This document shows positions 54,291-63,032 of a DNA stretch of 64,000 nt, piece after piece; the first letter of the stretch is position 1, and every line of letters starts with the position of its first letter. The stretch comes from Pseudomonas sp. SORT22 (GTDB lineage Bacteria; Pseudomonadota; Gammaproteobacteria; Pseudomonadales; Pseudomonadaceae): contig NZ_CP071007.1 in the NCBI RefSeq assembly GCF_018417635.1, positions 310,001 through 374,000 on the forward strand, given 5' to 3'. The notes beneath the pieces were generated by a model, which had not been told where the DNA came from, did no database searches, and saw nothing but the letters and a program-made list of their open reading frames with translations. A program made the translations under genes and the position numbers.

Positions 54291-54932
54291 ATGTCGGCGA
54301 TCGAAACGGTATCTTTGAATGTGGCCTATCCGCCGTTGCTTGATTTCGGCGAACAGTTAACTCGCGAGCAACTTGTGCATTCAGTTCAACACACCATGTC
54401 CCGGCACCAGGGTGGCCCGGTATGGTTGTTTGCCTACGGCTCATTGATCTGGCGCCCGGAGTGCAATGCCGCCGAACGGCGACGGGCACGGGTGCACGGC
54501 TATCATCGCGGGCTGTATTTGTGGTCCCACGAGCACCGCGGCACGCCGGAATGCCCCGGGCTGGTATTCGGTCTTGATCGTGGTGGTTCATGCAGCGGTT
54601 TTGCCTACCGCCTGCCGGACGACTGCCTGGAAGATTCGTTGCTGGCCTTGTGGCAACGAGAAATGCCTTACCCTGCGTACCGCCCGCACTGGCTCAATTG
54701 CCGGCTTGAGGACGGCAGCAAGGTCCAGGCCCTGGGGTTTGTGTTGGAGCGGCATTTGCCATGCTATGCCGGCAACCTGCCGGACACCTTGCTCAGCCAG
54801 ATATTTGCCAATGCCAAGGGCCGTTACGGCAGCACCCGCGATTATGTCGAGCAGACCCTCAATGCCTTGCGCAGCCATGCCATGCCCGATCGCAACCTGG
54901 AGGCGCGTTTTCGGCGCTGCCATTCCAGGTAG
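54291..54932 (+). CDS. ChaC-like gamma-glutamylcyclotransferase
   Basis: About 213 residues of the ChaC family, with LFAYGSLIWRPECNAAERRRA (the substrate-binding YGSL motif), GTPECPGLVFGLD and YLPCYAGNLP-like segments. ChaC enzymes cleave glutathione to 5-oxoproline and Cys-Gly. The start at 54291 gives a normal length; the frame stays open upstream for 55 more codons with a Cys-rich stretch of unlikely coding value. The stop TAG lies in a REP remnant. Confidence 0.85.
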   Translation: MSAIETVSLNVAYPPLLDFGEQLTREQLVHSVQHTMSRHQGGPVWLFAYGSLIWRPECNAAERRRARVHGYHRGLYLWSHEHRGTPECPGLVFGLDRGGSCSGFAYRLPDDCLEDSLLALWQREMPYPAYRPHWLNCRLEDGSKVQALGFVLERHLPCYAGNLPDTLLSQIFANAKGRYGSTRDYVEQTLNALRSHAMPDRNLEARFRRCHSR

Positions 54933-54948
54933 GAGCGGGCTCAGCTGT

Positions 54949-55926
54949 TCAGGCCATGGTCACCACCAGCTTGCCCACCGCCTTGCGCTGGCCCAGCATC
55001 TCGATGGCTGCACCTGCTTCAGCCAGCGGGAAGGTCTGCGATACCAGCGGCTTGAGCTTGCCTTCGGCGAACCAGGCAAACAGCTGCTGGAAGTTCGCCG
55101 CATTGTCGGCCGGCTGGCGCTGGGCAAAGGCGCCCCAGAACACCCCGAGCACCGCTGCACCTTTGAGTAGCGCCAGGTTCACTGGCAGCTCGGGGATGCG
55201 CCCGCTGGCAAAACCGACCACCAGCAGCCGGCCATTCCAGGCAATGCCGCGCACCGCCTGGTCAAACAGATCGCCGCCAACCGGGTCGTAGATCACATCG
55301 GCGCCGTTGCCGCCGGTCAGGCGCTTGATTTCGTCCTTGAGGCTGGTTTCGCTGTAGTTGATCAGCTCGTCGGCGCCTGCCGCCTTGGCTACGGCAAGTT
55401 TCTCGGCGCTGCTGGCGGCGGCAATCACCCGCGCGCCCATGGCCTTGCCGATTTCCACCGCCGCCAGGCCAACCCCGCCCGAGGCGCCCAGCACCAGCAG
55501 GGTTTCCCCGGCCTTGAGCTGGCCGCGCTGGCTGAGCGCATGCATCGAGGTGCCGTAGGTCATGCCGAAGGCCGCCGCCGTGGTGAAGTCCATCTGCGCC
55601 GGGATCGGCAATACGTTGTAGGCCGGCACCGCCACTTGTTCGGCAAAGCTGCCCCAGCCGGTCAGGGCCATGACCCGGTCGCCGATCTTCAGGTTGCCGG
55701 CTTTTTCACCCACGGCGCTGACCACGCCGGCGGCTTCGCCCCCAGGGGAGAACGGCAGCGGCGGCTGGAACTGGTACTTGCCTTCGATGATCAGGGTGTC
55801 GGGAAAGTTGACCCCGGCGGCCTGCACGTCGAGGAGGATCTCGTTCTTTTTCGGCACGGGGCTGGCGACTTCTTCCAGGACCAGGTTTTGCGCCGGGCCA
55901 AGGGCTTTGCACAACACTGCTTTCAT
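54949..55926 (-). CDS. NADPH:quinone oxidoreductase (zinc-free MDR family)
   Basis: A 325-residue MDR-superfamily oxidoreductase beginning MKAVLCKALGPAQNLVLEEV. The cofactor-binding GASGGVGLAAVEIGKA is present, and no structural or catalytic Zn-binding Cys set is obvious, as in quinone oxidoreductases of the QOR class. It probably reduces quinones or enones. The start at 55926 excludes a long in-frame stretch upstream that has no family counterpart. It diverges from the FliL-like gene. Confidence 0.9.
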   Translation of the reverse strand: MKAVLCKALGPAQNLVLEEVASPVPKKNEILLDVQAAGVNFPDTLIIEGKYQFQPPLPFSPGGEAAGVVSAVGEKAGNLKIGDRVMALTGWGSFAEQVAVPAYNVLPIPAQMDFTTAAAFGMTYGTSMHALSQRGQLKAGETLLVLGASGGVGLAAVEIGKAMGARVIAAASSAEKLAVAKAAGADELINYSETSLKDEIKRLTGGNGADVIYDPVGGDLFDQAVRGIAWNGRLLVVGFASGRIPELPVNLALLKGAAVLGVFWGAFAQRQPADNAANFQQLFAWFAEGKLKPLVSQTFPLAEAGAAIEMLGQRKAVGKLVVTMA

Positions 55927-56082
55927 CGGGACTATTCCTTTGCGCGTAGTGGCCGATAAGTGTAGGTGGGCGAGGTGCCGGGTCAACGAGCATGGCCCGC
56001 CCTGATAGGCCGGCATAAGCCCGGGCTTGGGTTTGACCGGTGCGCTGGGTATGCTGGCGCCAACTGTATGAGGAGCGAATTC

Positions 56083-56487
56083 GTGAAAGCGTGGATCTTG
56101 ATGGTACTGGCGCTGATGCTGCCGATGGCGGCCATGGCCGAGGAAGCCAAGGAAGGGGAACCGAAGGTCTCCTACATTTCCCTGAGCCCGCCTTTTGTGG
56201 GCAATTACGCCCTTGATGGCGGGCCGAAGCTGCGCGTGTACAAGGCCGACGTGGCCCTGCGGGTCAACAGCGATGCCGCCGCCGCAGCGGTAAAGCATCA
56301 TGAGCCGCTGATCCGCAACCAGCTGGTGGCGCTGTTCACCCAGCAGAACCTGGAGGCCATGAGTAACGTCGAGGCCAAGGAAAAACTGCGTCAGGAAGCT
56401 CTGAAGCAGGTCCAGCAGGTGCTCGAATCCGAAGAAGGCAAGCCGACCGTCGACGACCTGCTGTTCAACAACCTGATCGTCCAGTAA
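56083..56487 (+). CDS. FliL-family exported protein
   Basis: A 134-residue protein. A signal peptide (residues 1-22, WILMVLALMLPMAAMAEEA) is followed by a FliL-like domain (SLSPPFVGNYALDGGPKLRV and a C-terminal LFNNLIVQ). FliL is a stator-associated flagellar protein, but this shorter copy is away from any flagellar genes, as in P. aeruginosa. The GTG at 56083 with AGGAG seven bases upstream beats the ATG at 56068. It abuts the convergent ABC permease with no spacing. Confidence 0.8.
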   Translation: MKAWILMVLALMLPMAAMAEEAKEGEPKVSYISLSPPFVGNYALDGGPKLRVYKADVALRVNSDAAAAAVKHHEPLIRNQLVALFTQQNLEAMSNVEAKEKLRQEALKQVQQVLESEEGKPTVDDLLFNNLIVQ

Positions 56488-57606
56488 TCACGAGGTCAGG
56501 CTGCGGCGAAAACGCGCCAGGGCAATGGCGAAGAAGGCCAGGCCAATGGCGGCGAGCGCCGCGATGTCTGGCCAGACCACTGCCAGCCCGGCGTCACGGA
56601 ACAGGATTGCCGCGCTGAGGCTGACGAAGTGGGTCGAGGGCGAGCCCTGCATGACCCACTGCAGCCATTGCGGCATGCTGTCCAGCGGCGTGCTGCCGCC
56701 CGACAGCAACAGCATCGGGATGATCACCGGAATCGCCAGCAGGCCGAATTGCGGGGTTGAGCGCGCCAGGGTGGCGAGGAAGATCCCCAATGCGGTGCTG
56801 GCGAACAGGTACAGCGCCGTCACCGCCAGGAACAACCCCAGCGATCCCGCCAGCGGTACACCCAGCGCGCCCTTGACGACCACCTCAAGCGATACCCAGG
56901 TGCACAGCACCACCACCAGGGCGTTGCTGGCGATCTTTGCCAGCATGATTTCCAGCGCGGTCAGCGGCAGCACCAGCAGGTGGTCGAGGGTGCCGTGCTC
57001 GCGCTCGCGCAGCAGTGCCGTGCCGGTGAGGATGATGGCCAGGATGGTGATGTTGTTGACGATCTGGATCACTGCCAGAAACCAGCCGCCCTCAAGGTTG
57101 GGGTTGAACAACGCCCGGGCACTGAGCAGCGCCGGGCTGCCGGCGGTAGCCGAGCCCTGCTTGGCATAGTCGAGCAGCTCGCGCTCGACGATCCTGCCGA
57201 TGTAACCGGCGCCCATGAACGCCTGGCTCATGGCCGTGGCGTCGACGTTGACTTGCAGCTCGGGCGAGCGCCCGGCCAGCAGGTCGGTCTGGAAGTTCAC
57301 CGGTACGTTGATCACGAAGGTGTAGCGGCCGCTGTCCAGGGCCTGGTCGAGCTGGTCGTAGGGCAGCGGCACGGCGTGCTGGAATTCCGGTGGTTGCAGG
57401 GCCTCGGCGAGCTTGCGCGAGACCAGGCTGTGGTCTTCGTCGATGATCGCCACGCTGGCGTTGTGCACGCCGATCACCGAGCCTGCGGCCGGCATGTAGA
57501 TCGCCACGCTGAAGGCGTACAGCAGGAACAACAGCAGCACGCTGTCGTGGCGCAGGCTGGTCAGCTCCTTGAGCCCCAGGCGCAGGGTATGTGCCAGACG
57601 ATGCAT
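56488..57606 (-). CDS. ABC-2 type permease (YhhJ-like)
   Basis: A 372-residue permease: N-terminal helix (DSVLLLFLLYAFSVAIYMPA), a periplasmic domain, then five C-terminal helices (GLLAIPVIIPMLLLSGGSTPLD). Third gene of the hlyD-rbbA-permease operon, overlapping the rbbA stop by one base. It likely acts with RbbA as a drug or ribosome-associated exporter. The start at 57606 omits 25 in-frame codons in RbbA's coding region. Stop directly abuts that of the FliL-like gene. Confidence 0.88.
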   Translation of the reverse strand: MHRLAHTLRLGLKELTSLRHDSVLLLFLLYAFSVAIYMPAAGSVIGVHNASVAIIDEDHSLVSRKLAEALQPPEFQHAVPLPYDQLDQALDSGRYTFVINVPVNFQTDLLAGRSPELQVNVDATAMSQAFMGAGYIGRIVERELLDYAKQGSATAGSPALLSARALFNPNLEGGWFLAVIQIVNNITILAIILTGTALLREREHGTLDHLLVLPLTALEIMLAKIASNALVVVLCTWVSLEVVVKGALGVPLAGSLGLFLAVTALYLFASTALGIFLATLARSTPQFGLLAIPVIIPMLLLSGGSTPLDSMPQWLQWVMQGSPSTHFVSLSAAILFRDAGLAVVWPDIAALAAIGLAFFAIALARFRRSLTS

Positions 57607-60329
57607 CAGACCTCCTGCTTCTTCAGCATGGCCAGACTCAGGCCAGTGAAACCGACAAAGAAGCCCAGCAGCGCCAGGCACTGGGGCCAGAGTTCGCGCA
57701 GGTCCAGGGCTTTGGTAAAGGTGCCGACGGCGATATCGAGAAAGTAACCGGCCGGGAACAACTGGCCCATCAAGGCCGCCGCGCCATCGAGCGAGGAACG
57801 CGGCACGATCAGCCCGGAGAACTGAATGGTCGGCAGGCTGGTGATGATCATGGTGCCGAGGATCGCGGCGATCTGCGTGCGGGTGAACGCCGAGATCAGC
57901 AGGCCCAGGCTGGTGGTCGCCAGCAGGTAGAGCACGCCGCCGCAGGCCAGGGCCAGGGCGCTGCCCTTGAACGGCACGCCGAACAGCCAGTGGTTCATTG
58001 CTACCAGCAGCGCCAGGTTGACCAGGCTTACCGCCAGGTAGGGCGCCTGTTTGCCGAGCAGGAACTCCAGGCGGGTCAGGGGCGTGGCATAGAAGTTGGT
58101 GATCGAGCCCAGCTCTTTTTCGCGCACGATGCCCAGTGCGGTGAGCATTGCCGGAATGAACGCCAGGATCAGCGCCATGACCCCGGGGCCGATGGCGTTG
58201 ACGCTGACCACGTCCTGGTTGTAGCGAAAGCGGGTTTCCAGGCGCACTGGAGTTTGCCCGGCCCGGGCCTTGCTGCTCAGCGCCGCCAGTTGTTCGAGGT
58301 TGCCCTGGTGCACGGCTTCGACATAGTTACGGCTGGTCTCGGCGCGAAATGGCATGCCGCCGTCCAGCCAGGCTGCTACCACCGGCTGGCGACCGGCGTG
58401 CAGATCGCGACCAAAACCTGGTGGAATCTCCAGGGCCAGCTTGATTTCCGAGCGCTGCAGGCGTTTGTGTAACTGTGCGGCATCGCGAATCGGCGTCTGT
58501 TCGGCGAAGTAGCGCGAGCCGCGGAAGGCTTCAAGATAAGCGCGGCTTTGCGGGCTCTGGTCCTGGTCATAAACGGCGAAAGCGAGGTTTTCCACGTCCA
58601 GGGAGATGCCGTAGCCGAAGATCACCATCATGAACAGCGCGCCAAGCAGGGCGAACGCCAGGCGCACTTTGTCGCGCAGCAGTTCCTTGCCTTCGCGGGT
58701 GGCGACGGCGACCAGGCGCTTGAGGCTGAAGCCATGGCGCAGGGGTTGCGTTGCTGTATTGGCCGGGCTGTCGAACTGGGTTGGGGCCGTTGGCGCTTCG
58801 CTGGCGCCCTGGGCCTGTTCCAGGCAGGTGACGAAGGCATCTTCCAGGGTTTCACCGCCGAACTGCTGCTGCAGCGCCGCCGGGGTGTCGCAGGCCAGGA
58901 CCTTGCCGGCATGCATTAGGGAGATCCGGTCGCAGCGCAGGGCCTCGTTCATGAAATGAGTAGAGAGGAAGATCGTCACCCCCTGATCGCGCGACAGCTC
59001 GATCAGCAGGCGCCAGAAGTCGTCGCGCGCTGCCGGGTCCACACCTGAGGTGGGCTCGTCGAGGATCAGCACTTCCGGACGGTGCAGTACCGCCACTGCC
59101 AGCGACAGGCGCTGGCGCAAACCCAGGGGCAGGGCGCCGGACTGCTGGTCGGCGATGGCGCCCAGATCGAAACGCTCGATCAGCTCGGCGATGCGCGGGC
59201 CGCTGTCGGCCTTGGGCAGGTCGAACAGCCGCGCATGCAGTTCAAGGTTCTGCCGCACGCTGAGTTCGCCATACAGCGAGAAGCTTTGGGACATGAAGCC
59301 AACGCGCTTACGCGTGGCCAGGTCCTTGGCGTTCACCGGGCGACCGAGCAGGGTGGCGCTGCCCTCGCTGGCCGGCATCAGCCCGGTGAGCACCTTCATG
59401 GTGGTGGTCTTGCCGCAGCCGTTGGAGCCGAGAAAACCGAAGATCTCGCCACGGCCGATGGCGAAACTGACCTTGTTCACGGCGGTGAAGTCACCAAAGC
59501 GCAAGGTCAGTTCATGGGCTTCGATAGCGATCTCGGCCTCGCCGCTATCGCGCGGCGGGATCACCAGGGGCTGCTGGCTGCGCTGGCTGTCGCCCTGAAA
59601 GTGGGTAAAGGCGTCATCGAGCTTGTGGCTGGCGGTGGCTGCGGCCAGCTCTTCGCTCAAGCCTGCGGCAATCAGCCGGCCACGATCGAGCATCAGACAG
59701 TGTTCGAACTGTTCGGCCTCTTCCATGTAGGCCGTGGCGACCAGCAGGGTCAGTTGCGGGCGTTCCTGGCGCACCTGCTCGACCAGCTCCCAGAAGCGCC
59801 GGCGCGACAGCGGGTCGACGCCAGTGGTGGGTTCGTCGAGGATCAGCAGGTCCGGTTCGTGGATCAGCGCACAGCACAGGCCGAGCTTCTGCTTCATGCC
59901 GCCCGACAACTTGCCCGCCGGGCGTTCGGCAAAGCGCAGCAGGTCGGTGGCCAGCAGCAGGTTGTGCATGCGCTGCTCGCACTCCGTGGCGCCAAGGCCG
60001 AACAGGGTGGCGAAGAAGCGGATGTTCTCGCTGATCGACAGCTCGGGGTAAAGGTTGCCGCCCAACCCCTGGGGCATGAAGGCGATACGCGGGTAGAGGC
60101 TGTTGCGATGGCGGCGCTGGCGGATCGAGCCGCCAAGCACCTGCAGTTCGCCGCTTTGCAGCTTCTTCACCCCGGCGATCAGCCCGAGCAGGCTCGACTT
60201 GCCGGCGCCGTCCGGGCCGATCAGGCCGCAGCGGGTGCCGGCCGGCAGGCTGAAGGCAATGTCCTGCAGGGCGTTCAGCCCGCCGTAGCGGTGGTTGATG
60301 CCCTCGGCGTGCAGCGCCAGCGCGCTCAT
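57606..60329 (-). CDS. rbbA: Ribosome-associated ABC ATPase-permease RbbA
   Basis: A 907-residue protein with two ABC ATPase domains and a C-terminal ABC-2 permease. Domain 1 has Walker A GPDGAGKSSLL, with LSGGMKQKLGLCCAL and LLILDEPTTGVDP. Domain 2 has GSNGCGKTTTM and LILDEPTSGVDPAA. The permease (about 535-905) includes a periplasmic loop with VENLAFAVYDQDQSPQSRAY. E. coli RbbA (YhiH) is in the same gene order with an HlyD adaptor (YhiI) and a permease (YhhJ). RbbA's ribosome role is described in E. coli, but export is the likely function of the operon. Confidence 0.9.
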   Translation of the reverse strand: MSALALHAEGINHRYGGLNALQDIAFSLPAGTRCGLIGPDGAGKSSLLGLIAGVKKLQSGELQVLGGSIRQRRHRNSLYPRIAFMPQGLGGNLYPELSISENIRFFATLFGLGATECEQRMHNLLLATDLLRFAERPAGKLSGGMKQKLGLCCALIHEPDLLILDEPTTGVDPLSRRRFWELVEQVRQERPQLTLLVATAYMEEAEQFEHCLMLDRGRLIAAGLSEELAAATASHKLDDAFTHFQGDSQRSQQPLVIPPRDSGEAEIAIEAHELTLRFGDFTAVNKVSFAIGRGEIFGFLGSNGCGKTTTMKVLTGLMPASEGSATLLGRPVNAKDLATRKRVGFMSQSFSLYGELSVRQNLELHARLFDLPKADSGPRIAELIERFDLGAIADQQSGALPLGLRQRLSLAVAVLHRPEVLILDEPTSGVDPAARDDFWRLLIELSRDQGVTIFLSTHFMNEALRCDRISLMHAGKVLACDTPAALQQQFGGETLEDAFVTCLEQAQGASEAPTAPTQFDSPANTATQPLRHGFSLKRLVAVATREGKELLRDKVRLAFALLGALFMMVIFGYGISLDVENLAFAVYDQDQSPQSRAYLEAFRGSRYFAEQTPIRDAAQLHKRLQRSEIKLALEIPPGFGRDLHAGRQPVVAAWLDGGMPFRAETSRNYVEAVHQGNLEQLAALSSKARAGQTPVRLETRFRYNQDVVSVNAIGPGVMALILAFIPAMLTALGIVREKELGSITNFYATPLTRLEFLLGKQAPYLAVSLVNLALLVAMNHWLFGVPFKGSALALACGGVLYLLATTSLGLLISAFTRTQIAAILGTMIITSLPTIQFSGLIVPRSSLDGAAALMGQLFPAGYFLDIAVGTFTKALDLRELWPQCLALLGFFVGFTGLSLAMLKKQEV

Positions 60330-61291
60330 TGCAGGTTGGCCGGCCAGTCCACATCAGCGGTGCGCACATAGCCTGCGCCCGGCATGCCGGGTTTGGCCTG
60401 GGGCACGGCGCTTGGTTCGGTCAGGCGCAGCTTGACCCGGAACACCAGCTTCTGGCGCTCGTCACGGGTTTCCACCTGCTTGGGGGTGAACTGCGCCTTG
60501 GCCGCGACGAAGGCGATCTTCGCCGGCAAGGCCCGGTCGGGCAGGGCGTCGAGAACGATGCGCGCCTGGTCGCCGACGGTCAGGCGGCCGGTCGTGGAGG
60601 CGGGCAGGTAAAGGTTCATGTACTGGTCGCTGGGGTCGATCAGCATCAGCACGCGGCCGCCGGCACCGAGCACTTCACCTGGCTCGGCCAGGCGCAGCTG
60701 GATCACGCCGTTGATTGGCGCGCGCAGGCTGCTGTCGTCGATTTCGCTGGTCAGCTGTGCCACCTGGGCTTCAGCGGCGCCGATGGCGGCCTTGATTGCC
60801 GCCAGTTGCGCGCGGGCGGCGACCACGGCGGAGTTGCTGGTGTCGTAGCGGGCCTGCTGCTGGTCGAGCAGCTGCTGGCTGGCATATTTGCGCTGGAAGA
60901 TCTCGCGGACGCGCTTGAGCTCCTGGCTGGCCAGCAGTTGTTCGCTCTGGCGCAATTGCACCGTGGCCTGGGCGGCGGAGTAGTTTTCCCGGGCCCGTAG
61001 CACTTCGGCTTCGGCCTGGTTGCGCTGGGCTTCGAGGGTGCGGGTGTCGATGCGGGCGAGCAACTGGCCCTGCTTGACGGTATCGCCTTCGTCGACCAGC
61101 ACCTCGGCCAGGCGCCCGGGGATCTTGCTGGCGATCTGCACTTCGGTGGCTTCGAGCCTGCCGTTGCCCATGCTCAGGCCTTCGGGCAGGCGGTCATGCA
61201 GGGACTTCCAGTAGCCCAGGCCACCCGCGGCCAGGAGCAGGGCGATCAAGGCACCGGCGAAGAATTTCGGGGCGTGTTGGCTCATCGACAT
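60326..61291 (-). CDS. HlyD-family periplasmic adaptor (YhiI-like)
   Basis: A 321-residue membrane fusion protein. An N-terminal anchor helix (FFAGALIALLLAAGGLGYW) is followed by a biotinyl-lipoyl beta hairpin (VQIASKIPGRLAEVLVDEGD), a coiled-coil hairpin with QLLASQELKRVREIFQRKYA, and a beta-barrel domain (PINGVIQLRLAEPGEVLGAG). It links the RbbA/permease pair to an outer-membrane channel. AAGGA lies eight bases before the ATG at 61291. It overlaps rbbA by four bases (ATGA). Confidence 0.9.
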   Translation of the reverse strand: MSMSQHAPKFFAGALIALLLAAGGLGYWKSLHDRLPEGLSMGNGRLEATEVQIASKIPGRLAEVLVDEGDTVKQGQLLARIDTRTLEAQRNQAEAEVLRARENYSAAQATVQLRQSEQLLASQELKRVREIFQRKYASQQLLDQQQARYDTSNSAVVAARAQLAAIKAAIGAAEAQVAQLTSEIDDSSLRAPINGVIQLRLAEPGEVLGAGGRVLMLIDPSDQYMNLYLPASTTGRLTVGDQARIVLDALPDRALPAKIAFVAAKAQFTPKQVETRDERQKLVFRVKLRLTEPSAVPQAKPGMPGAGYVRTADVDWPANLQ

Positions 61292-61316
61292 GGTTGGGCA
61301 ATCCTTGCTGCATTAA

Positions 61317-61366
61317 CGTCAAATTGTGACGCCGCACCGGTCCTGGTGCGTTGATGTTCGTCAAAT
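61317..61366 (-). promoter_or_regulatory. Repeats upstream of hlyD-rbbA operon, possible operator
   Basis: CGTCA-AATTG-TGACG (61317-61331) is a perfect dyad. CGCACC-GGTCCT-GGTGCG (61333-61350) is a second. CGTCAAAT occurs again at 61359-61366. They lie in the 95-bp gap between the EVE-domain gene and hlyD, where a repressor or activator would bind. Confidence 0.35.
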
Positions 61367-61386
61367 GAGCGGCCATCCTACCCTGT

Positions 61387-61836
61387 TTAACGCAGTGCGA
61401 GTACCGCTGCCCACTGTTCGGCGGTCACCGGCATCACTGAAAGGCGGCTGCCCTTCTGTACCAGCGCCAGTTCGGCAAGGGCGGTTTGCTGCTTGAGGTA
61501 GCCCAGTTGCAGGACCCTGCCGAAGGTTTCGACATGGGCGACATCGACAGCGCTCCAGGGGTTCTTGGCGTCGTTGGCCTTGGCGTCGAAGTAGTGGCTT
61601 TGCGGGTCGAGTGCAGTGGGGTCGGGATAGGCTGCGGCACTGATGCGGGCAATGCCGGCAATGCCCGGCTCCGGGCAACTGGAGTGGTAGAAGAAGAACT
61701 GCTCACCGACTGCCATGGCACGCAAGAAATTGCGCGCCTGGTAGTTGCGCACGCCATCCCAGCGCGCTTCGCCCAGCCGCGCGAGGTCCTTGATCGAGAG
61801 TTCGTCGGGCTCGGATTTCATCAGCCAGTAGGCCAT
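61387..61836 (-). CDS. EVE domain-containing protein
   Basis: A 149-residue EVE/PUA-like domain protein that fills the whole chain, with AYWLMKSEPDELSIKDLARL, WDGVRNYQARNFLRAM and FFYHSSCPEPGIAGIARIS. EVE domains recognise modified bases in nucleic acids; the ligand here is unknown. The ATG at 61836 matches the family N-terminus and six upstream codons are rejected. Confidence 0.92.
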   Translation of the reverse strand: MAYWLMKSEPDELSIKDLARLGEARWDGVRNYQARNFLRAMAVGEQFFFYHSSCPEPGIAGIARISAAAYPDPTALDPQSHYFDAKANDAKNPWSAVDVAHVETFGRVLQLGYLKQQTALAELALVQKGSRLSVMPVTAEQWAAVLALR

Positions 61837-62014
61837 GGGTGGTGCTCCAGACAATGTTTGAAATAACCTGTTTCAGGAAACCGACGGTCGGTTGGCGTCA
61901 ACGTTTGCGTGTCGCCTCAGGTTGTCGGAGAATGCGCGCATTTTAAGCTTGACGCTGCTGCAACAACAAAAACGTTGCTGACAACGTGATCAGTTTGCCT
62001 GAGGGGGGCAATCG

Positions 62015-62155
62015 ATGAATCGCAAACCGGATTTGCTCTGGATTCTGGTGTTTCTGTTCGGTTTGGGTGTTGTCACTACCGGTTATGCGCAAAGCCTTTG
62101 GGAACGCAAACTCGACGCCCCTTACGAAATGCCGGTCAATCCGCAACAGCGTTGA
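62015..62155 (+). CDS. 46-residue membrane peptide
   Basis: A short gene with GAGGGGGG upstream of ATG at 62015. The product has one hydrophobic helix (LLWILVFLFGLGVVTTGYA) followed by a polar segment (QSLWERKLDAPYEMPVN). It looks like a conserved Pseudomonas small protein, although I cannot name it. The last 20 bases overlap the ygfA stop on the opposite strand. Existence rests on the strong ribosome binding site and clear signal/anchor segment. Confidence 0.7.
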   Translation: MNRKPDLLWILVFLFGLGVVTTGYAQSLWERKLDAPYEMPVNPQQR

Positions 62156-62756
62156 TAGCCAGGTACCAGCCACGGTCCGAGACCGTCCCCTGCAGCGGCA
62201 CATCCCAGCTGGCTTGCGCCAGTCGTTCGACCTTCTGGCATTCATGCGCCAGGCCCAGCAGCAAGGGTTTTTTCCAGGCCTTGCGGCGGGCCTGATAGGC
62301 CAGGCTGCGGTCATAGAAACCGCCGCCCATGCCCAGCCGGCCACCCACTTCATCAAAACCCACCAGCGGTAGCAGGATCAGGTCCAGCGCCCAGATCGGT
62401 CGTTGCCGGGCCAGGCTGATGTGCGGCTCGGGGATGCGAAAGCGGTTGCGCCGCAGCTTCTCGCCGGCTTCGATGCGCTGGAACACCATCTTGGTTTTTG
62501 GCCAGGCGTGCAGTACCGGCAGGTAGGTGCGTTTGCCACGGCGCTGGGCTTCACGCATCAGCAGGCGCGGGTCGATCTCGCAATCATTGGGCAGGTACAG
62601 GGCGATGTGCCGGGCCCGGCGAAACAACGGATGCTGCGCCAGCTGACGGTACAGGCCACGGGCTGCCTGGCGTTGTTCGGCCGGCGTCAGGGCACGGCGG
62701 GCATCGCGAAGCAGGCGGCGAAGTTGGGGGCGGGTCAGCGGCGCGGTGTCGGTCAT
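62136..62756 (-). CDS. ygfA: 5-formyltetrahydrofolate cyclo-ligase
   Basis: A 206-residue folate enzyme with the ATP/substrate motif VGGRLGMGGGFYDRSL, the N-terminal LRRLLRDARRALTPAEQ region, and DLILLPLVGFDE. It converts 5-formyl-THF to 5,10-methenyl-THF. It lies just downstream of 6S RNA, as in E. coli ssrS-ygfA, and is probably on the same transcript. The start at 62756 drops ten non-family codons. Confidence 0.94.
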   Translation of the reverse strand: MTDTAPLTRPQLRRLLRDARRALTPAEQRQAARGLYRQLAQHPLFRRARHIALYLPNDCEIDPRLLMREAQRRGKRTYLPVLHAWPKTKMVFQRIEAGEKLRRNRFRIPEPHISLARQRPIWALDLILLPLVGFDEVGGRLGMGGGFYDRSLAYQARRKAWKKPLLLGLAHECQKVERLAQASWDVPLQGTVSDRGWYLAINAVAD

Positions 62757-62807
62757 GGCACGGGCGGTCCCAGAGAGGGCTGCCACCCGCCGGGTGACAG
62801 CTCGATT

Positions 62808-62827
62808 GCCCGCGCAGAAGGGCGGGC
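62808..62827 (-). terminator. Hairpin downstream of 6S RNA
   Basis: GCCCGC (62808-62813) faces GCGGGC (62822-62827), eight bases apart, between 6S RNA and ygfA. No U tract on either strand, so it may be a processing or attenuating hairpin. Confidence 0.45.
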
Positions 62828-62834
62828 AAAGAAT

Positions 62835-63013
62835 TCAGGCTCCCCGACGAACCGCTGTCGGTGTAGCCCTTGAACCCGAAAGTTCAAGGTGGAGATTGCA
62901 GGAGGCGTTAAGGCTTTCCGTCAAGCGGACATGCACACCGGCCCCACGTGCAACCCCCGTGGTTGTGCGTATCGGCTCAGGGACATGACCGACTGGCAAG
63001 CACTCCAGGGAGT
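62835..63013 (-). ncRNA. ssrS: 6S RNA
   Basis: Read on the minus strand, this stretch has the 6S blocks CCCTGAGCCGATA, AGCCTTAACGCC, CACCTTGAAC and GGGTTCAAGGGCTACA in the order found in E. coli ssrS. A -10 TATACT lies at 63025-63020, so transcription should start near 63013, giving about 180 nt. 5' CACTCCC can pair with 3' GGGGAG to close the rod. It sits between zapA and ygfA as in other gammaproteobacteria, and binds sigma-70 RNA polymerase in stationary phase. Ends are approximate. Confidence 0.93.
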
Positions 63014-63032
63014 GGCGCCAGTATACCGATAC

